Counted from the stretch's first letter, positions 1 through 6,911 are shown. The stretch is 6,934 nt of DNA from Bacteroidia bacterium (GCA_030596245.1 JAUVKN010000237.1:1-6934), one strand, 5' to 3'. The notes: a model not told the origin generated them from the letters alone. Numbers and translations: made by a program.

Positions 1-1
1 G

Positions 2-529
2 GAGAATGTGACACGTCCGGCAACGGTTATTGGTCATGTGGAGGGAGAAATGCTGAGTGATTCCTGGAACCACTCCGATGATGAAATGTATTTCCTAACC
101 ATTCCGGGATTGGTGAAATATGCCTTTACCGAGGAATTGAAACAGGAGTATTTTAAAACAGCCCAAAGCCACTGGGAGATTGAACGCTCTGAAAAAAATC
201 CTCTGTGGAATTATTTGTATGCACTTATTGGAGGATCTGATTATGATCTTGAGGAATCTGCCTGGTGGCTCAGGGAATTCCCTATGGACCTGGTCTCCTG
301 GAGTGTGGACAACAGTCACAGGCAGGATTTAACAGGTATTGAACCAAATTTCAGACGACAGGAGTATACCGAGGTATTGCCAAGAGATGAAAGGCCCATG
401 CACCTGCACAACAATGCTTACAGAAACAATGGTGGCAGCGATGGCAGAAGAGAATATCCTCCATACATCTACCTGTTGCCCTACTGGGCGGGAAGATATG
501 TTGAGGCAATCTCCGAACCGGTGAACTGA
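2..529 (+). CDS. C-terminal part of a large six-hairpin-glycosidase-like protein (5' end outside window)
   Basis: The reading frame is open to the left edge (GAG AAT GTG), so this is read as the tail of a longer gene; a GTG at 8 is the only start-like codon near the edge and has no ribosome binding site. About 175 residues are visible. Landmarks are NPLWNYLYALIGG (about 197-235), WWLREFPMDLVSW (about 263-301) followed by NSHRQDL, LPRDERPMHLHNN (about 377-415) and LLPYWAGRYVE near the end. From memory, this order of motifs, ending in a Leu-Leu-Pro-Tyr-Trp-x-Gly-Arg-Tyr block, is typical of the C-terminus of large secreted proteins in Bacteroidota and Planctomycetota annotated as hypothetical or six-hairpin glycosidase-like, often near sulfatases and glycosidases. 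Its signal peptide and most of the catalytic part would lie upstream, so no substrate can be named. Whether it is a glycosidase at all is inferred. Confidence 0.6.
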   Translation, partial: ENVTRPATVIGHVEGEMLSDSWNHSDDEMYFLTIPGLVKYAFTEELKQEYFKTAQSHWEIERSEKNPLWNYLYALIGGSDYDLEESAWWLREFPMDLVSWSVDNSHRQDLTGIEPNFRRQEYTEVLPRDERPMHLHNNAYRNNGGSDGRREYPPYIYLLPYWAGRYVEAISEPVN

Positions 530-551
530 AAATAGAAATTTGTTATTATTA

Positions 552-566
552 TTTTACATTGTAAAA
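552..566. promoter_or_regulatory. Perfect 15-bp palindrome just upstream of the editing-domain gene
   Basis: TTTTACA and its exact reverse complement TGTAAAA flank a single central T, ending one base before the ATG at 567. A one-base loop cannot form an RNA hairpin with all pairs closed, so a DNA-level dyad (binding site for a dimeric repressor) is more plausible than a terminator. The half-site TACA/TGTA recalls BlaI/MecI/CopY-type operators, but those have a two-base spacer, so no regulator is assigned. The region is AT-rich, so chance is possible. Confidence 0.35.
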
Positions 567-983
567 ATGAAACTCCTTTTAATCTATTGCAACCGTTTTG
601 CTTATACGCCAACCACTAAAACCATAGATTTTGCGTCTGAAAAAAGTGAATCAGGAGAGTTCCGGGATATTCAGACTGCGTTCATCCATCTGGAAGAAGG
701 AGACAGGGATCGTGAAGGAGAAGTGGCAAAGAAACTACTGAAGAATCTGAAATGGATCTGTGGAAAGAATGATACCGGAAAACGAATCATTCTTCATTCC
801 TTTGCCCATCTCTCTGAGAGCAAGGCACCCCCTGAATTTACGCAATCATTTTTTAATTCAATCGATCAAAGGCTTACAGCTTCGGGTTATGAAGTTCACC
901 AGACCCCCTTTGGATATTTTCTGGATTTACAAGTAGAAGCTCCGGGATTTTCCCTGGCACGGGTTTTTAAATCAATAGACTGA
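567..983 (+). CDS. Free-standing threonyl-tRNA synthetase editing-domain homologue (tRNA-Thr_ED family), active site degenerate
   Basis: The 138-residue product matches the archaeal ThrRS N-terminal editing domain (D-aminoacyl-tRNA deacylase fold), which hydrolyses Ser-tRNA(Thr). Matching landmarks are MKLLLIYC at the N-terminus, AFIHLEEGD (38-46), SFAHLSESKAPPE (78-90), and GYEVHQTPFGYF (107-118). It is one domain with no synthetase attached, no signal peptide and no membrane segment, so it is cytosolic. ATG 567 is chosen because the family begins at the MKLLLI strand; a TTG at 540 would add nine unconserved residues. No Shine-Dalgarno is visible. The oddity is the active site. Aligned from memory to the Pyrococcus domain, His83 is kept (His81 here), but Tyr120-Lys121 become Phe118-Leu119 and Glu134 becomes Arg132. 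It may be inactive as a Ser-tRNA(Thr) deacylase, or have another substrate. Family membership is solid; function is not. The next gene starts four bases after its stop. Confidence 0.82.
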   Translation: MKLLLIYCNRFAYTPTTKTIDFASEKSESGEFRDIQTAFIHLEEGDRDREGEVAKKLLKNLKWICGKNDTGKRIILHSFAHLSESKAPPEFTQSFFNSIDQRLTASGYEVHQTPFGYFLDLQVEAPGFSLARVFKSID

Positions 984-987
984 AAAA

Positions 988-2343
988 TTGAGAACCATTT
1001 TTTTCATAGTTGGCCTGGGTATTTTTGCAGGATGTGGAGATACAGATCAAAACGATGAAATAAAAAGCATTTTCATGAACGAAAAACAGATAACGTTTAC
1101 ACCAAGAACACATGCACTGGACAACAATGACAACTTCTCTCCGGATGGGAGGTTCCTCTGCTATGATACCCGTGGTACGGTTTATAACGAGAATCTGGCC
1201 AATTCAAAATCCATTGAGAAGGTTGAAATTGCAACCGGAGAGGAGACTGTTTTATGGGATCCCCCTTCAGTAACAGGAGAAGATGCAGCTCCCGGAGTGG
1301 CTGCTGTCTCTTTCCATCCAAATGAAAACAAGGTTATTTTCATTCACGGACCTTTGCTCGAAGAGGTGAAAGCGCGTGGACCCTACTCTATCCGCAACCG
1401 CACGGCTCTAGAAGTAGATGGCAAAGGGGGGAAAAACGCTGTAAAAGTTGATATGCGTGATATCTCCAACAGAGTGACTACTCCCGGCGCACACCGGGGA
1501 GGTACACACCGGCATGAGTATTCAAAGGATGGTAGGCGTATCGGATTCACTTATGATGACTTTCTTGTTCAGGAGTATGACCGGACCATTGGATTTATGC
1601 AGCCCCATGAAAATTCACCCGAAGGATATTCACACTATTTTTCAGTGATCCTTAAACCGGCAGAAAAAGGGAAATCAAAAGCCGGGGAGATTGAAAAAGC
1701 GTATGGGGATTCATGGTTAGATGCCGCTGGAAAAATGCGTGCATTCATTGGAAAAGTAAGGGCACAAAATGGCATTGATTACGAAAATGATCTGTTTGTA
1801 GCTCATATTCCGGCAGATATTGATATGACCACATCTTACTCAGGCACACAGGACCAGTATCCAGAACCGCCTGAAGGCATTACCATACGCAGGCTGACAC
1901 ACGGCATGGATGTTACAGGCATTGTGCGTGGCTCATCCGATGGTAGTCAAATAGCCTTTGCTGCCCGGGATGAAGGTGGCATTGACCAGTTGTTTATCAT
2001 ACAAGCGGTTGGATCTGATGAACAACCAAATAGGGTTACAAGGCTTAAATCACCGGTTTCCTCCATTCGCTGGCATCCCTCAGATGAATGGGTATTTTAC
2101 ATCACCGATGGAAATCTATTTGTAACTTACGTGGGAACAAGGCACAACTTCGGTAGAACCATCAAATTAAGTGATGACCGGCTGGTAAGGGATCAGCTGG
2201 TGGTATCGCCGGACGGAAACCTGCTTGCATATATTATTCCTGTTCCGACGAAAGATACATCGGGAACTATAATTAAAGATGCTGCCGGGAATAATTTCAG
2301 GCAAATCTTCGGAATGGAACTGGATTGGAAAAAAATAAAATAA
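988..2343 (+). CDS. DUF3748 (YidR-like) beta-propeller lipoprotein
   Basis: The 451-residue protein resembles E. coli YidR, whose function is unknown. Shared blocks, from memory, are QITFTPR (34-40), HPNENKVIFIHGP (110-122), RGGTHRHEYSKDGRRIGFTYDD (170-191), an AY-x-x-x-W then AFIG block (238-255) and WHPSDEW (362-368). Repeats of the TolB/PD40 type (SPDGRFLCYD 51-60, SSDGSQIAFAARD 316-328, SPDGNLLAYI 407-416) indicate a beta-propeller. TTG 988 is the start: an in-frame TAG sits at 976-978, and the codons after the TTG give a short signal peptide with hydrophobic IFFIVGLGIF and a lipobox ending in Cys16 (F-A-G-C; Phe at -3 is slightly unusual). YidR begins at the position of Met30 here (ATG 1075), so this version carries an added export signal and probably sits at the cell envelope. 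There are only four bases between the previous stop and this start and no Shine-Dalgarno, so translational coupling is likely. The ligand is unknown. Confidence 0.8.
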   Translation: MRTIFFIVGLGIFAGCGDTDQNDEIKSIFMNEKQITFTPRTHALDNNDNFSPDGRFLCYDTRGTVYNENLANSKSIEKVEIATGEETVLWDPPSVTGEDAAPGVAAVSFHPNENKVIFIHGPLLEEVKARGPYSIRNRTALEVDGKGGKNAVKVDMRDISNRVTTPGAHRGGTHRHEYSKDGRRIGFTYDDFLVQEYDRTIGFMQPHENSPEGYSHYFSVILKPAEKGKSKAGEIEKAYGDSWLDAAGKMRAFIGKVRAQNGIDYENDLFVAHIPADIDMTTSYSGTQDQYPEPPEGITIRRLTHGMDVTGIVRGSSDGSQIAFAARDEGGIDQLFIIQAVGSDEQPNRVTRLKSPVSSIRWHPSDEWVFYITDGNLFVTYVGTRHNFGRTIKLSDDRLVRDQLVVSPDGNLLAYIIPVPTKDTSGTIIKDAAGNNFRQIFGMELDWKKIK

Positions 2344-2347
2344 ATCA

Positions 2348-2356
2348 GAGGAGGAG
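2348..2356 (+). promoter_or_regulatory. Strong Shine-Dalgarno for the kdsB-family gene
   Basis: The run GAGGAGGAG ends five bases before ATG 2362 and fits the anti-Shine-Dalgarno of 16S rRNA well. It fixes the start of the cytidylyltransferase gene. The other complete genes in the window have no comparable sequence, so this gene is probably translated independently and more strongly than its neighbours. Confidence 0.75.
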
Positions 2357-2361
2357 TATCT

Positions 2362-3114
2362 ATGGCGAAAAAACAACATGTTATCGGAGTGATCCCTGCC
2401 CGTTATGGCTCGTCAAGGTTTCGTGGGAAGGTGATAGCTGAAATCGCTGGCAAGCCAATGATTCAATGGGTGTATGAACGGGCAAGTCAATCGCAAATGC
2501 TGGATCAACTTTTTGTAGCCGTGGATGACACACGGGTCTTGAAATGTGTAGAAGGATTTGGGGGAAAGGCGGTTATGACAGACCCAGACCATCAATCCGG
2601 TACAGATAGAATTGCCGAAACAGTGGAAAAAATTCAAACTGACATTGTTGTAAATATTCAGGGAGATCAACCACTGCTCGATCCTAAAATGATCGACGAG
2701 GCAGTACAACCCATGTTGGAAGATACAACTGTTCAGATGTCAACCCTTAAAATAAAAATCCGGGAAGAGGATTATTCAGATCCGGCAGTTGTTAAGGTAG
2801 TGGTTGATAAAAATGATTTTGCACTCTATTTTTCCAGATCGCTTATTCCTTATCCCCGCGATAAGGTGGCTGTCAATGTTTATGAACATGTTGGATTATA
2901 TGTTTATCGCAAGGATTTTTTGCTGACAATATGGGAGATGCCGCAAAGTTATCTGGAAAAAATTGAAATGCTGGAGCAGCTTCGCGTATTGGAGAATGGC
3001 TATAAGATTAAGGTTATTGAAACAAAAAGCAAACATGCGGCTGGAGTCAGTGTGGATACACCGGCTGACCTTGCCAGGGTTGAGAAATTAATCAGAGATA
3101 TGAATTTAACTTAA
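2362..3114 (+). CDS. kdsB: 3-deoxy-manno-octulosonate cytidylyltransferase family (CMP-Kdo synthetase)
   Basis: KdsB enzymes activate Kdo with CTP to CMP-Kdo, the donor used by Kdo transferases at the inner face of the cytoplasmic membrane in lipopolysaccharide synthesis. The 250 residues match the family's usual length. Visible motifs are PARYGSSRFRGK (12-23, nucleotide-binding loop), VAVDDTRV (52-59), SGTDRIAE (79-86), VNIQGDQPLL (97-106, Asp102 being the expected metal ligand), VVKVVVD (143-149), ALYFSRSLIPYPRD (154-167), HVGLYVYRKDFLL (176-188), LEQLRVLENG (204-213) and VDTPADL (231-237, second metal Asp232). Two departures are noted against the usual consensus: Arg21 where Pro is normal in the LPGKPL loop (here FRGKVI), and GDQP instead of GDEP. 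These may mark a sub-family with a different 3-deoxy-ulosonate substrate. No other Kdo gene (kdsA, kdsC, kdsD, waaA) is in the window. The next gene follows after nine bases. Confidence 0.85.
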   Translation: MAKKQHVIGVIPARYGSSRFRGKVIAEIAGKPMIQWVYERASQSQMLDQLFVAVDDTRVLKCVEGFGGKAVMTDPDHQSGTDRIAETVEKIQTDIVVNIQGDQPLLDPKMIDEAVQPMLEDTTVQMSTLKIKIREEDYSDPAVVKVVVDKNDFALYFSRSLIPYPRDKVAVNVYEHVGLYVYRKDFLLTIWEMPQSYLEKIEMLEQLRVLENGYKIKVIETKSKHAAGVSVDTPADLARVEKLIRDMNLT

Positions 3115-3123
3115 AATAACTCC

Positions 3124-4308
3124 ATGAACTCAAATAGGGAGCTTATAAAACAGTTATATAATGATCTGCAGCCATCGGGCAGGGAAACGGTTGACAAAGC
3201 TGTAGATCGCATTGTTGAAGCTAAAAAGAGACAGGGTAAAGTTGTAGTCGTCACAGGAAGCGGACCCAATCTGCACGAAGGCGTTACAACGCTTCTTGCT
3301 GAACTTATCGATAAAGGAGTGGTTGATGGCGTAACAACAAGTTCGGCTGTTGTGGCGCATGAAATGGCAGGTGTATTGGATGAAGTCAAAAGAGTTGATG
3401 GTAAACAACTTGGGTTCTCCGGAAAAAATCTGCCACGTGGGGGTATTTTCGAAATCACCAAAATGTCTCCGGAGTTGCTTGATCAGCTTAAAAGGGAGAT
3501 GATCATCGATACCGGCCTGATTGAAAAAGCCCTGTTACTCGAAGGTGATGTGATCATCAAAGCGGCTGGAAATATGGCATACCCCATGGGTATGCGTACG
3601 GAGAATCTGGCAAAAGAGATTCTGTTTATTGCAAAATCAAAAGGGCTTCCCTTTGAGGTTATCGCTGGAGCAGGAGCAGATGAGCGAACAATGCTGGGCG
3701 CTGCCACAAAAAAAAATATCCCGTATTTAGTTACAGTTCCACAATTGATCGGTGGTGGAATGGTTGGCACAGCTCTGGCCGATTCGATTTCAATCATGGA
3801 AAGAACATCGAGGATTGCTGAAATGATGAGCAGCGCTGATGTGATTATCGAGTCGGCAGTTGCTTTGACCCAGGAGATCCATGATGGCCCGTTTGAAACA
3901 TACACCGGACATGGAATCTGGTCAAATTGGGATGGCTATCCAACATACAGTTTAGAGGGAAAGACGTTGATACGAATTGATCTCGATCCGAATTTGAAAA
4001 AAGCCTGGGATCTCGAAAAAGGATCCGGCACTGTACAGCAGGCCATTGATAAGGGAATGCCCAAGACAAAATCAATGGATATCCCATTTCGAATGGAGAT
4101 GTCAGGTTTCGCCCGGTTAGAAAAAAGTATCCCAATCGTTGGTGACATTGGGATTATCTGGCCCATCATGGCACATTTAATCGAACAGAAGCTGGGGATT
4201 CAGCTTGATTTCATCTCTTATCCGCAACAAACCCCGGAGGGTATGGAAATGAGAAAATGGATTGTGCAGCATATACTTCCGGTCAAAAAAGAGAGGCTTT
4301 ACCTGTAG
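3124..4308 (+). CDS. Uncharacterised Rossmann-like protein, DHS-like / TIGR00300-related
   Basis: No characterised family is recognised with certainty for this 394-residue cytosolic protein (no signal peptide or membrane segment). A helical N-terminus leads into VVVVTGSGPNLHEGVTTLL (40-58), LIDKGVVDGVTTSSAVVAHEM (61-81), NIPYLVTVPQLIGGG (198-212), DSISIMERTSRIAEMMSSADVII (220-242) and LIRIDLDPN (282-290). The order of a glycine-rich loop, an LI-x-K-G-x-V-D strand, a NIP strand, an ADVII strand and a late D-x-DPN motif resembles the NAD-binding part of TIGR00300 proteins (archaeal ornithine cyclodeaminase MJ1480 and the AgrE/ArgZ C-terminus), which share the deoxyhypusine-synthase-like fold. 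That family's N-terminal LOR/SDH domain is absent, and residues 100-197 contain extra sequence (GDVIIKAAGNMAYPMGMRTE). Similarity was judged from remembered patterns only. It starts nine bases after the kdsB-family stop without a Shine-Dalgarno, so it is probably co-translated and may act on a related metabolite. The CDS is secure; the assignment is tentative. Confidence 0.55.
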   Translation: MNSNRELIKQLYNDLQPSGRETVDKAVDRIVEAKKRQGKVVVVTGSGPNLHEGVTTLLAELIDKGVVDGVTTSSAVVAHEMAGVLDEVKRVDGKQLGFSGKNLPRGGIFEITKMSPELLDQLKREMIIDTGLIEKALLLEGDVIIKAAGNMAYPMGMRTENLAKEILFIAKSKGLPFEVIAGAGADERTMLGAATKKNIPYLVTVPQLIGGGMVGTALADSISIMERTSRIAEMMSSADVIIESAVALTQEIHDGPFETYTGHGIWSNWDGYPTYSLEGKTLIRIDLDPNLKKAWDLEKGSGTVQQAIDKGMPKTKSMDIPFRMEMSGFARLEKSIPIVGDIGIIWPIMAHLIEQKLGIQLDFISYPQQTPEGMEMRKWIVQHILPVKKERLYL

Positions 4309-4340
4309 TCACAATCAACTCATTCTTAACTAATATTGAC

Positions 4341-6911
4341 ATGCTGCTGAATACCAAATGTTTGAAGATTGCTTTATACTTTATATTTTTCACCTCGGCA
4401 CCTCTTCTCAGTGGTGAAAAACCTGGCCCTTATGCAGATATAATAAGTACCAGGGTTATCTGCAAACAGCAGGGAAAATATATCGGCTGGCCCAGTATTA
4501 CAAAAACTGAGTCGGGCGAGCTGCTGGTGGTGTTTTCCGGTGACCGTGATGCCCATGTATGCCCTTTTGGAATTACCCAGATGGTTCGCAGCAGCGATCA
4601 GGGTGAAACCTGGACCGATCCGGTCACAATAAATAATACACCGCTCGATGACCGTGATCCAGGGATTCTTGAAACAAAAAACGGAACTTTACTTGTCAAC
4701 TGGTTTACTTCCCTGGCTTTCGATACAAAAAAGTTTTATGAGCGGAATCCATCCTGGAAACGCCATGCTGATAAACTGGGAGATGAAACCAAAAAGCAGT
4801 GGATAGGCAACTGGACCAGGCGGTCGCTGGATGGCGGACTGAGCTGGGAGGAACCTGTAAAACAGCTGGTTTCTGCTCCACATGGGCCCATTGAGCTATC
4901 CGATGGCAGGATACTTTACGTTGGTACCGCGTATATAAATAATGAAAAAACCATCGGTGTGGAACACTCCATAAACGATGGAGAGACATGGCAACTGATT
5001 TCAACGGTCCCAATACACAGAGAGGACTCGATTGCGTATTACCATGAGCCCCATGTAGTTGAACTCTCAGATGGCAAACTTGTGGCCATGTTTCGATACA
5101 ATCCAAAAGACCGCAATCAGTCATATCTCAGGCAATCTGAAAGCTACGATGGGGGTAAAAGCTGGTCCACCACTCACAAAACAGACATATGGGGTTATCC
5201 ACCCCATCTTATGCAACTAAAAAATGGTTTGCTTCTAGTTTCTTATGGTGTTCGCCGGGAACCTTTTGGAGAAATGGCCTGCATCAGCCGGGATGGTGGA
5301 GAAACATGGGAAACAGACAAAGAGATCATGGTAAATCCTGCCATGAATTCTGACCTGGGTTATCCGGCGTCTGTTCAGCTTGATGACGGTTCGATCCTGA
5401 CAGTCTATTACCAGATTGATAAAGAGGGTGAAAAAACCTGCCTGATGAGTACGCACTGGCGGTTAAACGAAACGAGTTTTTTATGGGATGACACGAAAGA
5501 GGTTGTGGATATCGGTTCCCGCCGGGAGTTGTTTGTGGATCATTTTCTCGTGGAAAAGCAGGACAATGTACAACTTGTCCTGCATGAGCCAAAAAACGAA
5601 GGTGTGGTCCATCTATTCGACAAACCGTGGGAGGGACCGTTCTGCGGATATGCCACCGTCATAAAAGACAACTCTCAGTACCGGCTTTACTACCGGGGCC
5701 TTCCGGAGGCAGGTAAAGATGGGAGTAAGGCTGAAACTACCTGTTATGCCAAGTCTGAGGATGGTGTTCACTGGACCAGACCGGATTTGGGTATCTATGA
5801 AGTGTCAGGTACTTATGATAATAATGTTATACTGGCCAATGATGCTCCATTCTCTCATAATTTCTCCCCATTTCTGGATATGAAACCAGATACCCCTGAA
5901 ACAGAAAAATATAAAGCAGTAGCCGGCACTCAAAAAACCGGATTGACAGGCTATAAATCGGCAGATGGTATTCATTGGCAAAAAATACAGGAAGAACCCA
6001 TTTTTACGAAAGGTGTCTTTGATTCCCAGAATGTTGTTTTCTGGTCACAAAATGAAAACTGTTATGTTTGCTACTTCCGCTCCTGGACAGGAGAAGGATA
6101 CTCTGGATTCAGAACAGTTAGCAGGTCAACATCCAAAGATTTTTTTCACTGGAGTGATCCTGTTGAGATGGATTTTGGTGATAACCCAAAAGAACATCTC
6201 TATACCAATCAGACTCATCCCTATTTTCGGGCACCACATATTTATATTGCTACTGCAGCCAGGTTTATGCCCAATCGACAGGTTCTCACCGAAGAGCAGG
6301 CAAATCAATTAAATGTAAATCCAAAGTATTTTAAGGATTGCTCCGATGTAGTTTTAATGACATCCCGTGGTGGGTCCCAATACGATCGTAGTTTCATGGA
6401 AGCATTTATCAAACCTGGCATTGGATTACAGAACTGGGTATCACGTTCCAATTATCCGGCACTGAATGTTGTTCAGACAGGCCCTGTTGAAATGTCGGTC
6501 TATGTAAACCAGGATTATGCCCAGCCGACCGCTCACCTGCACCGCTACAGTTTACGAATCGATGGGTTTTCGTCGGTACAGGCACCATATGATGGAGGTG
6601 AGATGATTACCAGACCATTCCGGTTCTCCGGTGATACACTGTTTCTCAATTTTTCTACGTCAGCCGCCGGTTTTATTAAGGTTGAAATACTCGATTCAGA
6701 GGGGAAAATAGTGGAAGGTTATGGACTTGGAAATTCAAAAGAGCTTATTGGGAATGAGATTGAGAAGGCTGTAATGTGGCAAGGAGATCCGGATCTGATG
6801 AATCCCAAAGGGCTCAGCACAAATCTAACGGTAGCTAAATTAGCTGGTAAACCGGTCAGGCTCCGCTTTGTAATGAAAGATGCCGATCTCTATAGCCTGA
6901 GGTTTAATTGA
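4341..6911 (+). CDS. Secreted two-propeller glycosidase-like fusion: BNR sialidase-like + GH43/GH32-like module
   Basis: The 856-residue protein starts at ATG 4341, which opens a signal peptide (Lys6 and Lys9, then hydrophobic ALYFIFFTSAPLLSG to about residue 25) and lies after the previous stop. An in-frame ATG at 4257 would overlap that gene and bury the signal. Residues about 30-380 form a sialidase-like BNR propeller with five Asp-boxes: SSDQGETW (84-91), SLDGGLSW (162-169), SINDGETW (210-217), SYDGGKSW (268-275) and SRDGGETW (316-323). The RIP arginine motif of true sialidases is missing; GWPSI stands there, with DDRDPGI at 103-109, so it may not cleave sialic acid. From about 388 a second module begins (IGSRRELFVDHFLVE) with SEDGVHW, SADGIHW and SKDFFHW repeats, as in GH43/GH32-like five-bladed propellers, ending in a beta-sandwich (about 733-856). 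Each module usually occurs alone, so the fusion suggests joint action on one polysaccharide. Substrate and catalytic residues are unassigned. Confidence 0.8.
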   Translation: MLLNTKCLKIALYFIFFTSAPLLSGEKPGPYADIISTRVICKQQGKYIGWPSITKTESGELLVVFSGDRDAHVCPFGITQMVRSSDQGETWTDPVTINNTPLDDRDPGILETKNGTLLVNWFTSLAFDTKKFYERNPSWKRHADKLGDETKKQWIGNWTRRSLDGGLSWEEPVKQLVSAPHGPIELSDGRILYVGTAYINNEKTIGVEHSINDGETWQLISTVPIHREDSIAYYHEPHVVELSDGKLVAMFRYNPKDRNQSYLRQSESYDGGKSWSTTHKTDIWGYPPHLMQLKNGLLLVSYGVRREPFGEMACISRDGGETWETDKEIMVNPAMNSDLGYPASVQLDDGSILTVYYQIDKEGEKTCLMSTHWRLNETSFLWDDTKEVVDIGSRRELFVDHFLVEKQDNVQLVLHEPKNEGVVHLFDKPWEGPFCGYATVIKDNSQYRLYYRGLPEAGKDGSKAETTCYAKSEDGVHWTRPDLGIYEVSGTYDNNVILANDAPFSHNFSPFLDMKPDTPETEKYKAVAGTQKTGLTGYKSADGIHWQKIQEEPIFTKGVFDSQNVVFWSQNENCYVCYFRSWTGEGYSGFRTVSRSTSKDFFHWSDPVEMDFGDNPKEHLYTNQTHPYFRAPHIYIATAARFMPNRQVLTEEQANQLNVNPKYFKDCSDVVLMTSRGGSQYDRSFMEAFIKPGIGLQNWVSRSNYPALNVVQTGPVEMSVYVNQDYAQPTAHLHRYSLRIDGFSSVQAPYDGGEMITRPFRFSGDTLFLNFSTSAAGFIKVEILDSEGKIVEGYGLGNSKELIGNEIEKAVMWQGDPDLMNPKGLSTNLTVAKLAGKPVRLRFVMKDADLYSLRFN

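Noticed and set aside
536..561. Possible Bacteroidota-type promoter (TTTG at 539-542 and TACATTG at 555-561)
   Set aside because: The spacing between the two elements is far too short for the TTTG/TAnnTTTG consensus, and the second box lacks a base.
540..566. TTG 540 as start of the editing-domain gene
   Set aside because: It adds nine unconserved residues; the family begins at MKLLLI, and ATG 567 fits exactly.
3111..3461. 116-residue open frame on the - strand across the kdsB end and the next gene
   Set aside because: Its Ser/Thr/Pro-rich composition is the complement of the real gene's codons, with no recognisable motif.
3708..3716. Run of nine A within the DHS-like gene as a programmed frameshift or sequencing error
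   Set aside because: The frame stays open with sensible, conserved-looking residues on both sides (GAATKKNIPYLV); nothing suggests a shifted product.
4257..4340. Longer in-frame start for the double-propeller gene at ATG 4257
   Set aside because: It would overlap the preceding gene by 52 bases and put 28 polar residues ahead of a clear signal peptide that starts at ATG 4341.
4309..4340. Terminator or promoter between the DHS-like gene and the double-propeller gene
   Set aside because: The 32 bases contain no inverted repeat with a T-run and no convincing promoter boxes.
4705..5124. 139-residue open frame on the - strand inside the BNR domain
   Set aside because: Antisense to clear Asp-box coding sequence; it is rich in Cys, His and Trp as expected of a shadow and has no family signature.
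5965..6312. 115-residue open frame on the + strand inside the double-propeller gene
   Set aside because: It lies in another frame within a well-supported protein and shows no family motif; it is a shadow frame.
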